Assembly: GCA_035492775.1 (NCBI GenBank)
Contig: DATJIW010000023.1
Coordinates: 1-64,000, forward strand
Source of the DNA: DATJFQ01 sp035492775
Lineage (GTDB): Bacteria > Acidobacteriota > Vicinamibacteria > Vicinamibacterales > 2-12-FULL-66-21
Length of the DNA stretch: 64,000 nt
Direction of reading: 5' to 3'
The notes under the pieces are model-generated. The model was not told where the DNA came from. It was given only the letters and a program-made list of their open reading frames with translations, and did not search any database. Of the stretch, positions 57,079 through 64,000 are shown one piece after another. Both the position numbers and the translations under genes were made by a program. Numbering within the stretch: position 1 is the stretch's first letter; the number at the start of each line of letters is the position of its first letter.

Positions 57079-58461
57079 ATGCCGATTTATCTTCCCGAGA
57101 CCACGTCTTCCACCGTACAGGCGCTGACGCCGCGACAGATCGTCGCGGAACTCGACAAGTACGTCGTCGGCCAGCATCAGGCGAAGCGCGCGGTCGCGAT
57201 TGCGCTGAGAAACCGGATGCGCCGGCGCAAGCTGACGGCGGAAATGGCGGAGGAAGTCGTTCCCAAGAACATCCTGATGATTGGCCCGACCGGCGTCGGC
57301 AAGACCGAGATCGCACGACGCCTGGCTCGGCTGGCGCAGTCGCCCTTTCTCAAAATCGAGGCGTCGAAGTTCACGGAAGTCGGGTACGTGGGTCGCGACG
57401 TCGAGTCGATGATTCGAGACCTCACGGAGATCGCGGTGGAAATGGTCCGCGAGGAGCGCACGTCCGAAGTGCACGAGAAGGCACGGCAGAACGCGGAAGA
57501 GCGCGTGCTGGATCTGCTGCTGCCGCCGCTGCCGCCTGCGTCGGAGTACGACGAGCAGGCGTCGTCGATTCGCGAGCAGGCTCAGCGGACGCGCGAGAAA
57601 CTGCGCGAACAGCTCCGCGACGGCCGGCTGGATCAGAAGCAGGTCGAGATCGACGTGCGTGAGCGGTCGTTTCCGTCCTTCGAGATCATCGCCGGGTCGT
57701 CGGTGGAGGAAGTGGACATCAACGTCAAGGACATGCTGCCCGGGCTCTTCCAGGGGCGGACGAAGAAGCGGCGCGTGCGGGTGCCCGAGGCGCTGGAGGC
57801 GCTGGCACAGGAAGAAGAGCAGAAGCTGATCGACATGGACAGCGTGGCGCGCGCCGCCGTCGAACGCGCGCAGGAATCAGGCATCATCTTCATCGACGAG
57901 ATCGACAAGGTCGCCGGCCGCGAGGGCGGACAGGGACCGGACGTCAGCCGCGAGGGCGTGCAGCGCGACATCCTGCCCATCGTCGAGGGAACGACGGTCA
58001 ATACGAAGTACGGGATCGTGCGCACCGATCACATCCTGTTCATTGACGCGGGCGCGTTTCACGTTTCGAAGCCATCCGACCTGATTCCTGAACTGCAGGG
58101 GCGGTTCCCGATCCGCGTCGAGCTGGAAGCCCTTGGCCGCGAGGACTTCATCCGCATTCTGACCGAGCCGAAGAGCGCGCTGGTTCGCCAATACACGGCG
58201 CTGCTTTCGACCGAAGGCATCGAACTCAGTTTCACGGACGGCGCGATCGAGCGGATCGCGGACATCGCCACGCTCGTCAACGAGCGGACCGAGAATATCG
58301 GCGCGCGCCGCCTCCACACGGTGATGGAGAAGCTGCTCGACGAGCTGTCGTTCGACGCGCCCGAGATGGGCGCGCGCGAGGTCACGATCGACGACGCGTA
58401 CGTCGATCGAATGCTGAGCGACATCGCCCGCAACGAAGATCTCTCGCGGTATATCCTCTAA
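57079..58461 (+). CDS. hslU: ATP-dependent protease ATPase subunit HslU (ClpY)
   Basis: HslU unfolds substrates and feeds them to HslV. The 460-residue AAA+ protein has Walker A GPTGVGKTE near residue 75, the pore motif in EVGYVGRDVESM, an I-domain (about residues 130-240), Walker B GIIFIDEIDK and sensor ARRLHTVMEKLLDELSF. The C-terminus EDLSRYIL is the tail that docks into HslV. It forms an operon with hslV. Confidence 0.97.
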   Translation: MPIYLPETTSSTVQALTPRQIVAELDKYVVGQHQAKRAVAIALRNRMRRRKLTAEMAEEVVPKNILMIGPTGVGKTEIARRLARLAQSPFLKIEASKFTEVGYVGRDVESMIRDLTEIAVEMVREERTSEVHEKARQNAEERVLDLLLPPLPPASEYDEQASSIREQAQRTREKLREQLRDGRLDQKQVEIDVRERSFPSFEIIAGSSVEEVDINVKDMLPGLFQGRTKKRRVRVPEALEALAQEEEQKLIDMDSVARAAVERAQESGIIFIDEIDKVAGREGGQGPDVSREGVQRDILPIVEGTTVNTKYGIVRTDHILFIDAGAFHVSKPSDLIPELQGRFPIRVELEALGREDFIRILTEPKSALVRQYTALLSTEGIELSFTDGAIERIADIATLVNERTENIGARRLHTVMEKLLDELSFDAPEMGAREVTIDDAYVDRMLSDIARNEDLSRYIL

Positions 58462-58465
58462 CGCT

Positions 58466-58600
58466 GTGGTCCGGCGGGTCGGCGGGTCGGCGGTTCGGCG
58501 TTTCGTTTCCCGGTTCGCGGCTCGCGGTTCGCGTTCTGGTGCACGTTCGGCATTCCAGTTCGGAGGATCCGGTTCGGCACTCGAACATGGAATGGCCGGA
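58466..58600. repeat. Spacer of ggttcgg/ggcgggtcgg micro-repeats
   Basis: The spacer consists of variants of ggtcggcgg, ggttcggcg, cggttcgcgg and ggcactcgaac. The same vocabulary in the opposite sense (gaaccgccgaacc) continues into the first codons of the next gene and recurs at 63.2 kb. Confidence 0.6.
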
Positions 58601-60130
58601 GCACGCAGCACGGACGGCGAACCGAACCTCCGCACCGCCGAGCCGTCGCACCGCCGAACCGCGGGTGCGGCGAGTGCCGCGAGCGCCACGCTCTGGTGTC
58701 TGGCCGTGCTCGTTGTTGCGTGCGGCAAAAAGGGCCCGCCGCTGCCGCCGTTGAATCTCGTTCCCGATCGTCCGCTGGAGACCTCGGGACGCGTGGCCGG
58801 AGATACGGTGTATCTGTCGCTCACCGTGCCTGCGAAGAATGCGAACGGACGGGGCGCGGTCGCGCTCGATCATCTCGAGGTCTATGCCGTCACCGTCGAT
58901 GCCGGCGCGACGCCGCCTCCCAACCGCGATCTGCTCACGAACGCTCACGTGATCGCGAAGATCCCGATCAAGCCACCGGTCGATCCCGACGCGGAGGAGG
59001 ACGAGTCGGCGCCGGAGGATACGCGCCCCGGGCCCGGCACACCGATCGTCGTCGCCGAGCCGCTCACGGACGACACGAAGACGCCGCAGATCAAAGCGAC
59101 GCCGGCCGCGAACGCGTCCGACGCGAACGCCAGCGCCAACGCCGCCGCGACGTCACCGCAGAGCGGCGGACAAGCCGCCGCGCCCGGCGCCGCGTCCGTG
59201 CCGACGGTTCCACCGTTGACGTCGCCGGAATCGGTATCAGCCACGGGCGGCGGAGGTGGCGTCGCGGGAGTTCCGCCTGCGCTGCCGGCAATTCCAGCGA
59301 CCGAACCTGACGAGCCGCCGGAAGGGACGCCGTCCTCGGCGGCTCCGGGCTCGACCCAAACTTCTCCCATGGCAACAGGGGGAGCGCTGCCGGCGGCGCA
59401 AGTCCTCAAACCGTCGCCGACGGTGACGCGCGTTTACGCTGTCCGCGGCATCAACCGGAAGGGGCGTCCGGGCTCTCCGTCTGCACGCATCGTCGTACCA
59501 ATCGTGCCTTCGCCGGCGGCTCCCTCGAACGTGACAGCTGAGTTCGGCGAGCGCAGCGTGACGATCAAGTGGGCTGCACCTGAACCGGGGACCGAACCGC
59601 ACCCGCCACTCAAGTACAACGTGTACGCGTACGATGCGAAACATCAGGAAACCGCGACAACGGTCGGCCTCGCCTCGACGCAGGCGCCGGTCAACCCTCA
59701 GCCTGTCGACGCCCTCGCGATCGAGCACGAGGGTGCGGAGCCTGGAAAGGAACAGTGTTTCGACGTGACGACCGTCGAGACGATCGGAGCGGCGACCGTC
59801 GAGAGCGAGCCGAGCGCGCCCGTCTGCGTCACGCCGGTCGATCGATTTGCGCCCGCCGCACCGACCGGACTCGCAGCCGTCGCCACGACGGGAGCCGTCA
59901 ATCTGATCTGGGACGCAAACCCGGAGCCCGATGTCGCCGGATACGTGGTCTTGCGCGGCGAATCTCCCGGTGACACACTGCAGCCGCTCACGCCCGAGCC
60001 GATACGGGAAACCCGTTTTCGCGACACGACCGCACAGCCCGGAGTGCGCTACGCCTACGCGATCGTTGCGATCGATCGTGCGGGCAACCGGAGCACCCCA
60101 TCCGCGCGCGTGGAAGAGACCGCTCGATGA
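58592..60130 (+). CDS. Fibronectin type III lipoprotein with LptM-like CGKKGPP motif
   Basis: The 512-residue product has a lipoprotein signal (LWCLAVLVVACG) unusually far from the N-terminus, because micro-repeat sequence encodes the first 30 residues. The mature N-terminus CGKKGPPLPPL resembles the LptM/YifL motif. A long Ala/Pro/Ser-rich linker (about residues 110-260) separates an N-terminal beta segment from two fibronectin type III domains (NVTAEFGERSVTIKWAAPEPGTEP and LAAVATTGAVNLIWDANPEPDVAGYVV in pattern). The stop overlaps the FAH gene (ATGA). Function is probably structural at the cell surface or periplasm. Start assignment is uncertain. Confidence 0.75.
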   Translation: MAGARSTDGEPNLRTAEPSHRRTAGAASAASATLWCLAVLVVACGKKGPPLPPLNLVPDRPLETSGRVAGDTVYLSLTVPAKNANGRGAVALDHLEVYAVTVDAGATPPPNRDLLTNAHVIAKIPIKPPVDPDAEEDESAPEDTRPGPGTPIVVAEPLTDDTKTPQIKATPAANASDANASANAAATSPQSGGQAAAPGAASVPTVPPLTSPESVSATGGGGGVAGVPPALPAIPATEPDEPPEGTPSSAAPGSTQTSPMATGGALPAAQVLKPSPTVTRVYAVRGINRKGRPGSPSARIVVPIVPSPAAPSNVTAEFGERSVTIKWAAPEPGTEPHPPLKYNVYAYDAKHQETATTVGLASTQAPVNPQPVDALAIEHEGAEPGKEQCFDVTTVETIGAATVESEPSAPVCVTPVDRFAPAAPTGLAAVATTGAVNLIWDANPEPDVAGYVVLRGESPGDTLQPLTPEPIRETRFRDTTAQPGVRYAYAIVAIDRAGNRSTPSARVEETAR

Positions 60131-60915
60131 CACGTATCTACCGGATTGATTACCGCGGCACGCCGCGGCACGCCATCGAAGCGGACGGACGATGGCGTCT
60201 GCTGGAAGGCGATTTGTTCGACGGCTACGAAGCCGGCTCCGACATCGACCCGCCGATGCAGCTGCGGGCGCCGGTCGTTCCTTCGAAAATCGTTGCCATC
60301 GGTCTGAACTACAAGGACCACGCCGCCGAGCAGCACAAGTCGCTGCCGCAGGAACCGATGATGTTCATCAAGCCGTCGACGGCGGTCATCGGTCCGGGCG
60401 AGACGATCGTCATGCCGGACGGCGCCGGACGCATCGATTACGAAGCCGAAGTCGGCGTCGTCATCGGCCGGCGCGCATCGCACGTCGCTGCGGCCGATGC
60501 GCACGAGTACGTGCTGGGACTCACGTGTGTGAACGACGTGACGGCGCGCGAACTACAGGTAAAGGACGTCCAGTACACACGCGCGAAGGGCTTCGACACG
60601 TTCGCGCCGCTCGGACCGTGCATCGCAGTCGGCCTCGACTACCGTGCGGCCGAAGGCGTCGGGGTCGAAGGCTGGGTGAACGGCGAGCGCCGCCAGGCCT
60701 CGTCGACGAAGCAGCTGATTTTTTCCATCGATACGCTCGTCGCCTTCGTGAGCCGCGTCATGACGCTGCTGCCGGGCGACGTGATCTCCACCGGCACGCC
60801 CGCCGGCATCGGACCGCTCAAGGGCGGCGACCGCGTTACAGTCAAGGTAGACGGCGTCGGCGAGCTGAGCAATCCGGTCGGCCAGGGCATCACACAGCGA
60901 GGAGCACGTTCATGA
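60127..60915 (+). CDS. Fumarylacetoacetate hydrolase family protein
   Basis: The 262-residue enzyme belongs to the FAH superfamily. The metal-binding Glu/Glu/Asp cluster is visible around DYEAEVGVVIGR, and the family motifs VAIGLNYKDHA, KPSTAVIGPGE, NDVTARELQ, ARGFDTFAPLGP-like AKGFDTFAPLGP and STGTPAGIGPL are present. Known members act as acylpyruvases, 2-keto-3-deoxy-acid dehydratases or isomerases in aromatic degradation. Sequence does not identify the substrate. It overlaps the genes on both sides by four bases (ATGA), so it is cotranslated with transaldolase. Confidence 0.92.
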   Translation: MTRIYRIDYRGTPRHAIEADGRWRLLEGDLFDGYEAGSDIDPPMQLRAPVVPSKIVAIGLNYKDHAAEQHKSLPQEPMMFIKPSTAVIGPGETIVMPDGAGRIDYEAEVGVVIGRRASHVAAADAHEYVLGLTCVNDVTARELQVKDVQYTRAKGFDTFAPLGPCIAVGLDYRAAEGVGVEGWVNGERRQASSTKQLIFSIDTLVAFVSRVMTLLPGDVISTGTPAGIGPLKGGDRVTVKVDGVGELSNPVGQGITQRGARS

Positions 60916-61571
60916 AGATTTTCATCGATTCCGGAAACCTGAAGGACATCGAAGCGCTGGTGCCGCTCGGCATCATCGACGGCATTACCACCAATCCGAC
61001 GCTCCTCGCGAAAGAGCCCGGCGATTACAAGGACAATCTTAAGAAGATCTGCGGCATCGTCCAGGGGCCCGTGAGCGCCGAGGTAACGGAACTCGAATGG
61101 AGCGCCATGGTGCGGCAGGGCCGCGACCTCGCCGCCATCGACAAGCACATCGTCGTCAAGGTGCCGCTGACGCGCGACGGCATCCACGCCTGCAAAACGC
61201 TCGCGGAAGAGGGCATCCGGGTCAACGTCACGCTCTGCTTCTCGGCGTCGCAGGCGCTGCTCGCGGCCAAGGTCGGCGCCACCTATATCAGTCCGTTCGT
61301 CGGACGTCTCGACGATGTGTCGACGCACGGGATGGAACTCATCCGCGACATCGTCGAAATCTACGAGAACTACGACTTCACCACCGAGATCCTCGTCGCG
61401 AGCACGCGAAGCCCGATGCACATCGTCGAGGCGGCACGGATGGGCGCCGACATCTGCACCTGTCCGCCGGCCGTGATCGACTCGCTCTTCAATCACCCGC
61501 TCACCGAGATAGGCCTGAAGAAGTTCCTCGCCGACTGGGACAAGGCGTACGGCGCGGCAGCCAAGAAGTAG
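60912..61571 (+). CDS. tal: Transaldolase, small FSA/TalC type
   Basis: This 219-residue protein is of the short transaldolase / fructose-6-phosphate aldolase class. Typical motifs are MKIFIDSGNLKDIE, DGITTNPTLLAKE, the Schiff-base lysine in HIVVKVPLT, NVTLCFSASQALLAAKVGA and YISPFVGRLDD. It probably interconverts pentose-phosphate pathway sugars. It overlaps the FAH gene by four bases and is followed directly by the carboxylase gene. Confidence 0.95.
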   Translation: MKIFIDSGNLKDIEALVPLGIIDGITTNPTLLAKEPGDYKDNLKKICGIVQGPVSAEVTELEWSAMVRQGRDLAAIDKHIVVKVPLTRDGIHACKTLAEEGIRVNVTLCFSASQALLAAKVGATYISPFVGRLDDVSTHGMELIRDIVEIYENYDFTTEILVASTRSPMHIVEAARMGADICTCPPAVIDSLFNHPLTEIGLKKFLADWDKAYGAAAKK

Positions 61572-63125
61572 GTGACCGCGCGAATGGATCCGATCAAGCA
61601 CCTCGACGCGCTTGAACGGCGGGCGGAACTCGGCGGCGGTGAAGCCCGCCTGAAGCGCCAGCACGACGCCGGCAAGCTCACCGCTCGCGAGCGCATCGAT
61701 CTGCTTTTCGACCCCGGATCGTTTCACGAGATTGACAAGCTCGTCACGCACCGGTCCCGCGACTTCGGCACGGAGGACCAGCTCATTCCCGGCGATGGCG
61801 TGGTCTCGGGACACGGACGCATAGGAGGCCGCCCCGTCTACGCATTCGCGCAGGACTTCACCGTCTTTGGCGGGTCGCTTTCGGAAACGAACGCCGCGAA
61901 GATCGTGAAGATCATGGATCTCGCGATGAAGATGGGCGCGCCGATCATCGGGTTGAACGATTCGGGCGGCGCCCGCATCCAGGAAGGCGTGCAGTCGCTC
62001 GGCGGCTACGCCGACATCTTCCTGCGCAATACGCTGGCGTCGGGCGTCATTCCGCAGATCTCGGCGATCATGGGGCCGTGCGCGGGCGGCGCCGTCTACT
62101 CGCCGGCGATCACCGATTTCACGCTGATGGTCGAGGGCACGTCGTACATGTTCGTGACCGGCCCCGACGTCATCAAGACCGTCACCCACGAAGAGGTCAC
62201 CAAAGACGAACTCGGCGGCGCCATGACCCACAACGCGACGAGCGGAGTCGCGCACTTCGCCGTCGCCGACGACCGTGAGTGCCTTCGTCTCATTCGCGAG
62301 CTGCTGTCGTACCTGCCGTCGAACAATATCGACGATCCGCCGCGCGCGGACACCTCCGATCCGTTCGATCGGGAGGATGCCGCGCTCGACCGGCTCGTCC
62401 CGGCGTCACCCAATCAGCCGTACGACATCCTCGACCTGATCCACACGATCGTGGACGATGGCGGGTTTCTCGAGGTGCACCGGCACTTCGCCCGTAACAT
62501 CGTTGTCGGCTTCGCGCGGCTGGGCGGTCGGTCCGTTGGCATCGTGGCGAATCAGCCCGCCGTGCTGGCGGGGACGCTCGACATCGACGCGTCCGTCAAG
62601 GGGGCGCGATTCGTGCGCTTCTGCGATGCGTTCAACATCCCGCTCGTCACCTTCGAGGATGTCCCCGGATTTCTGCCGGGGACGCGTCAGGAGTACGGCG
62701 GCATCATCCGCCACGGCGCGAAGCTGCTGTTCGCGTTTGCCGAGGCGACGGTGCCGAAGGTGACCGTCATCACGCGCAAGGCGTACGGCGGCGCCTACTG
62801 CGTCATGTCGAGCAAGCACATTCGCACCGACATGAACTTCGCCTGGCCAACGGCGGAAATTGCCGTGATGGGCCCCGAAGCCGCCGTCAACATTCTGTAT
62901 AAGCGCGAGCTGGACAAGGCCGCGGACCCCCAGGGCGCAAAAGAGGCGCGCGTCGCGGAATTTCGCGAGAAGTTCGCCAACCCCTACGTCGCGGCGGAGC
63001 GGGGATTCGTCGACGAAGTGATCCATCCCCGCCACACCCGCGCGCGGCTGATCGCCGCCCTGAAGGCGCTCGAAACCAAGCGCGACAAGAATCCGCCGAA
63101 AAAACACGGGAATATTCCGCTCTAA
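61572..63125 (+). CDS. Acyl-CoA carboxylase carboxyltransferase subunit (propionyl-CoA carboxylase beta type)
   Basis: This 517-residue carboxyltransferase moves the carboxyl group from biotin to an acyl-CoA. Two crotonase-like halves carry the oxyanion-hole motifs NDSGGARIQEG and KAYGGAYCVMSS. Other hallmarks are KQHDAGKLTARERIDLLFD, DFTVFGGSLSE and FEDVPGFLPGT. The pattern best fits propionyl-CoA carboxylase beta (PccB), which feeds methylmalonyl-CoA. The start is GTG at 61572 or ATG at 61584. The biotin carboxylase follows after a micro-repeat spacer. Confidence 0.93.
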   Translation: MTARMDPIKHLDALERRAELGGGEARLKRQHDAGKLTARERIDLLFDPGSFHEIDKLVTHRSRDFGTEDQLIPGDGVVSGHGRIGGRPVYAFAQDFTVFGGSLSETNAAKIVKIMDLAMKMGAPIIGLNDSGGARIQEGVQSLGGYADIFLRNTLASGVIPQISAIMGPCAGGAVYSPAITDFTLMVEGTSYMFVTGPDVIKTVTHEEVTKDELGGAMTHNATSGVAHFAVADDRECLRLIRELLSYLPSNNIDDPPRADTSDPFDREDAALDRLVPASPNQPYDILDLIHTIVDDGGFLEVHRHFARNIVVGFARLGGRSVGIVANQPAVLAGTLDIDASVKGARFVRFCDAFNIPLVTFEDVPGFLPGTRQEYGGIIRHGAKLLFAFAEATVPKVTVITRKAYGGAYCVMSSKHIRTDMNFAWPTAEIAVMGPEAAVNILYKRELDKAADPQGAKEARVAEFREKFANPYVAAERGFVDEVIHPRHTRARLIAALKALETKRDKNPPKKHGNIPL

Positions 63126-63300
63126 CCGGTTTCAGGGTTCAAAGGTTCAAGGTCTGCTTCAAGGTTTAGGTTTCGGTTCAGCGGGCCGGGTCCGTCACCT
63201 GGAATCGGACCCTGAACCCCGAACCCTGAATCGAACCGTCAACCCGTGAACCAGACCCCGAACCGCCGAACCGCCGAACCCCGAACCCCGAACCAGTAGA
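63126..63300. repeat. Spacer of ggttcaagg and ccgaaccccgaacc micro-repeats
   Basis: The left part repeats ggttcaaggt/ggtttcggttc; the right part repeats its complement, cgaaccccgaaccctgaatc and ccgaaccgccgaacc. The two halves are thus roughly inverted relative to each other. No gene is present. It separates the two carboxylase subunit genes. Confidence 0.75.
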
Positions 63301-63308
63301 ATGTAGAG

Positions 63309-64000
63309 GTGAAACTCCTCATCGCGAACCGCGGCGAGATTGCGGTTCGTGTGATCCGGGCCTGCCAGGAGCTTGGGATATCGACTGTCGCCGTCTATTC
63401 CGACTGCGACCGCGCCGCCCGCCACGTGCGCGACGCCGATCAGGCGGTTCATATCGGGCCGAGTCCAGCTGCCGAGAGCTACCTCAGAATCGATCGACTC
63501 ATCGAAGCGGCAAGGGCGACAGGCGCGGACGCCGTCCATCCCGGCTATGGCTTTCTCGCGGAGAACGCCGCATTTGCCCGGGCGTGTGCCGACGCGGGAC
63601 TGACGTTCATCGGTCCTTCGCCAGCGGCGATCGAGGCGATGGGAAGCAAGACCGGGGCGCGCGCCGTTGCGATTGCCGCGGGAGTGCCGGTCGTGCCTGG
63701 CACGGACGCACCGCTGGGCAACGACGCCACAGACGCGGAGATCCGCCGCGTTGGCGACCGCATCGGTTATCCGTTGATGGTGAAGGCAGTCGCCGGCGGC
63801 GGCGGCAAAGGAATGCGCGAGGTCGTCCGCCAGGAAGACCTGCTGTCCGCCGTGCGAACGGCGCGCTCTGAAGCCGGGTCCTCTTTCGGCAATACCGCCG
63901 TGTACTTCGAACGGCGTCTGCTGAGACCGCGGCACATCGAGATCCAGCTGCTGGCCGATCACCATGGCGCGGTGATTCCCTTCGTCGAACGCGAGTGCTC
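63309..64000 (+). CDS. Biotin carboxylase subunit of acyl-CoA carboxylase, N-terminal part
   Basis: The frame from the GTG at 63309 is open to the window end (230 residues visible). It is the N-terminal biotin carboxylase domain: KLLIANRGEIAVRVIRAC, HPGYGFLAENAAFA, FIGPSPAAIEAMGSK and the ATP-grasp lysine/glycine loop VKAVAGGGGKGMR. It continues to HIEIQLLADHHG. In a PccA/AccA3-type protein a BCCP biotin domain would follow; this lies outside the window. Pairs with the carboxyltransferase upstream. Confidence 0.94.
   Translation, partial: MKLLIANRGEIAVRVIRACQELGISTVAVYSDCDRAARHVRDADQAVHIGPSPAAESYLRIDRLIEAARATGADAVHPGYGFLAENAAFARACADAGLTFIGPSPAAIEAMGSKTGARAVAIAAGVPVVPGTDAPLGNDATDAEIRRVGDRIGYPLMVKAVAGGGGKGMREVVRQEDLLSAVRTARSEAGSSFGNTAVYFERRLLRPRHIEIQLLADHHGAVIPFVEREC

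Noticed and set aside
60639..62255. A 538-codon minus-strand frame opposite transaldolase and carboxylase genes
   Set aside because: Shadow of well-recognised enzymes on the plus strand.

Overview
The window is high-GC bacterial chromosome (roughly two thirds G+C), densely coded on both strands. No tRNA, rRNA, CRISPR array, integrase island or transposase was recognised. LpxC, outer-membrane-type barrels, many lipoproteins and a PapD-like chaperone indicate a diderm. Subtilases with NIVWGT repeats, PEGA and TPR proteins, abundant two-component regulators and degenerate micro-repeats in the spacers fit an Acidobacteriota genome, perhaps Vicinamibacteria. That placement is inference from gene style, not from a marker tree.

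Layout. 1-7.6 kb: two secreted S8 subtilases flank a family-5 solute-binding lipoprotein and two Dpp-type permeases with no ATPase gene. 7.6-16 kb: a GNAT acetyltransferase; a DapA/HOGA-like aldolase, a class V aminotransferase and mtgA; an HExxH protein; an NlpC/P60 lipoprotein; an HNH nuclease, an NHL-repeat protein and an APC permease. 16-26 kb: an RluA-type pseudouridine synthase, uvrA, lpxC, a radical SAM protein of unusual architecture, an ECF sigma/STAS/small-protein operon facing lysA, then tmk. 26-31 kb, minus strand: TPR protein, lipoprotein, rplU, rpmA, obgE, nadD, rsfS, comF. 31-37 kb: dprA, topA, trmFO, xerC. 37-43 kb: a secreted unknown, an NtrC/NtrB-like pair and an ABC-F protein. 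43-48 kb: a candidate surface-fibre locus with four paralogous secreted beta proteins, a PapD-like chaperone and a 766-residue barrel protein. 48-56 kb: an HTH-receiver regulator and its kinase, an ECF sigma/anti-sigma operon, a second APC permease, a small membrane protein and a PEGA protein. 56-64 kb: hslV, hslU, an FN3 lipoprotein, an FAH-family hydrolase, a transaldolase, an acyl-CoA carboxylase beta subunit and the start of its biotin carboxylase partner.

How genes work together. rplU-rpmA-obgE-nadD-rsfS is a conserved ribosome-assembly and NAD operon. dprA-topA-trmFO-xerC followed by hslVU has the order of the Bacillus smf-topA-gid-codV-clpQ-clpY block, but about 19.5 kb lies between xerC and hslV. 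That interval holds mostly regulatory and cell-surface genes, including the fibre locus.

The most interesting observations are: (1) the compact chaperone/barrel/repeated-subunit locus at 43-48 kb, which looks like a divergent chaperone-usher system; (2) a GGGGACAGTCCCC palindromic element translated in frame inside trmFO, with a second copy beside the 48 kb regulator; (3) a radical SAM protein with a SPASM-like Cys domain at its N-terminus and a CX3CX3C cluster motif; (4) spacers filled with short degenerate repeats that differ from spacer to spacer.
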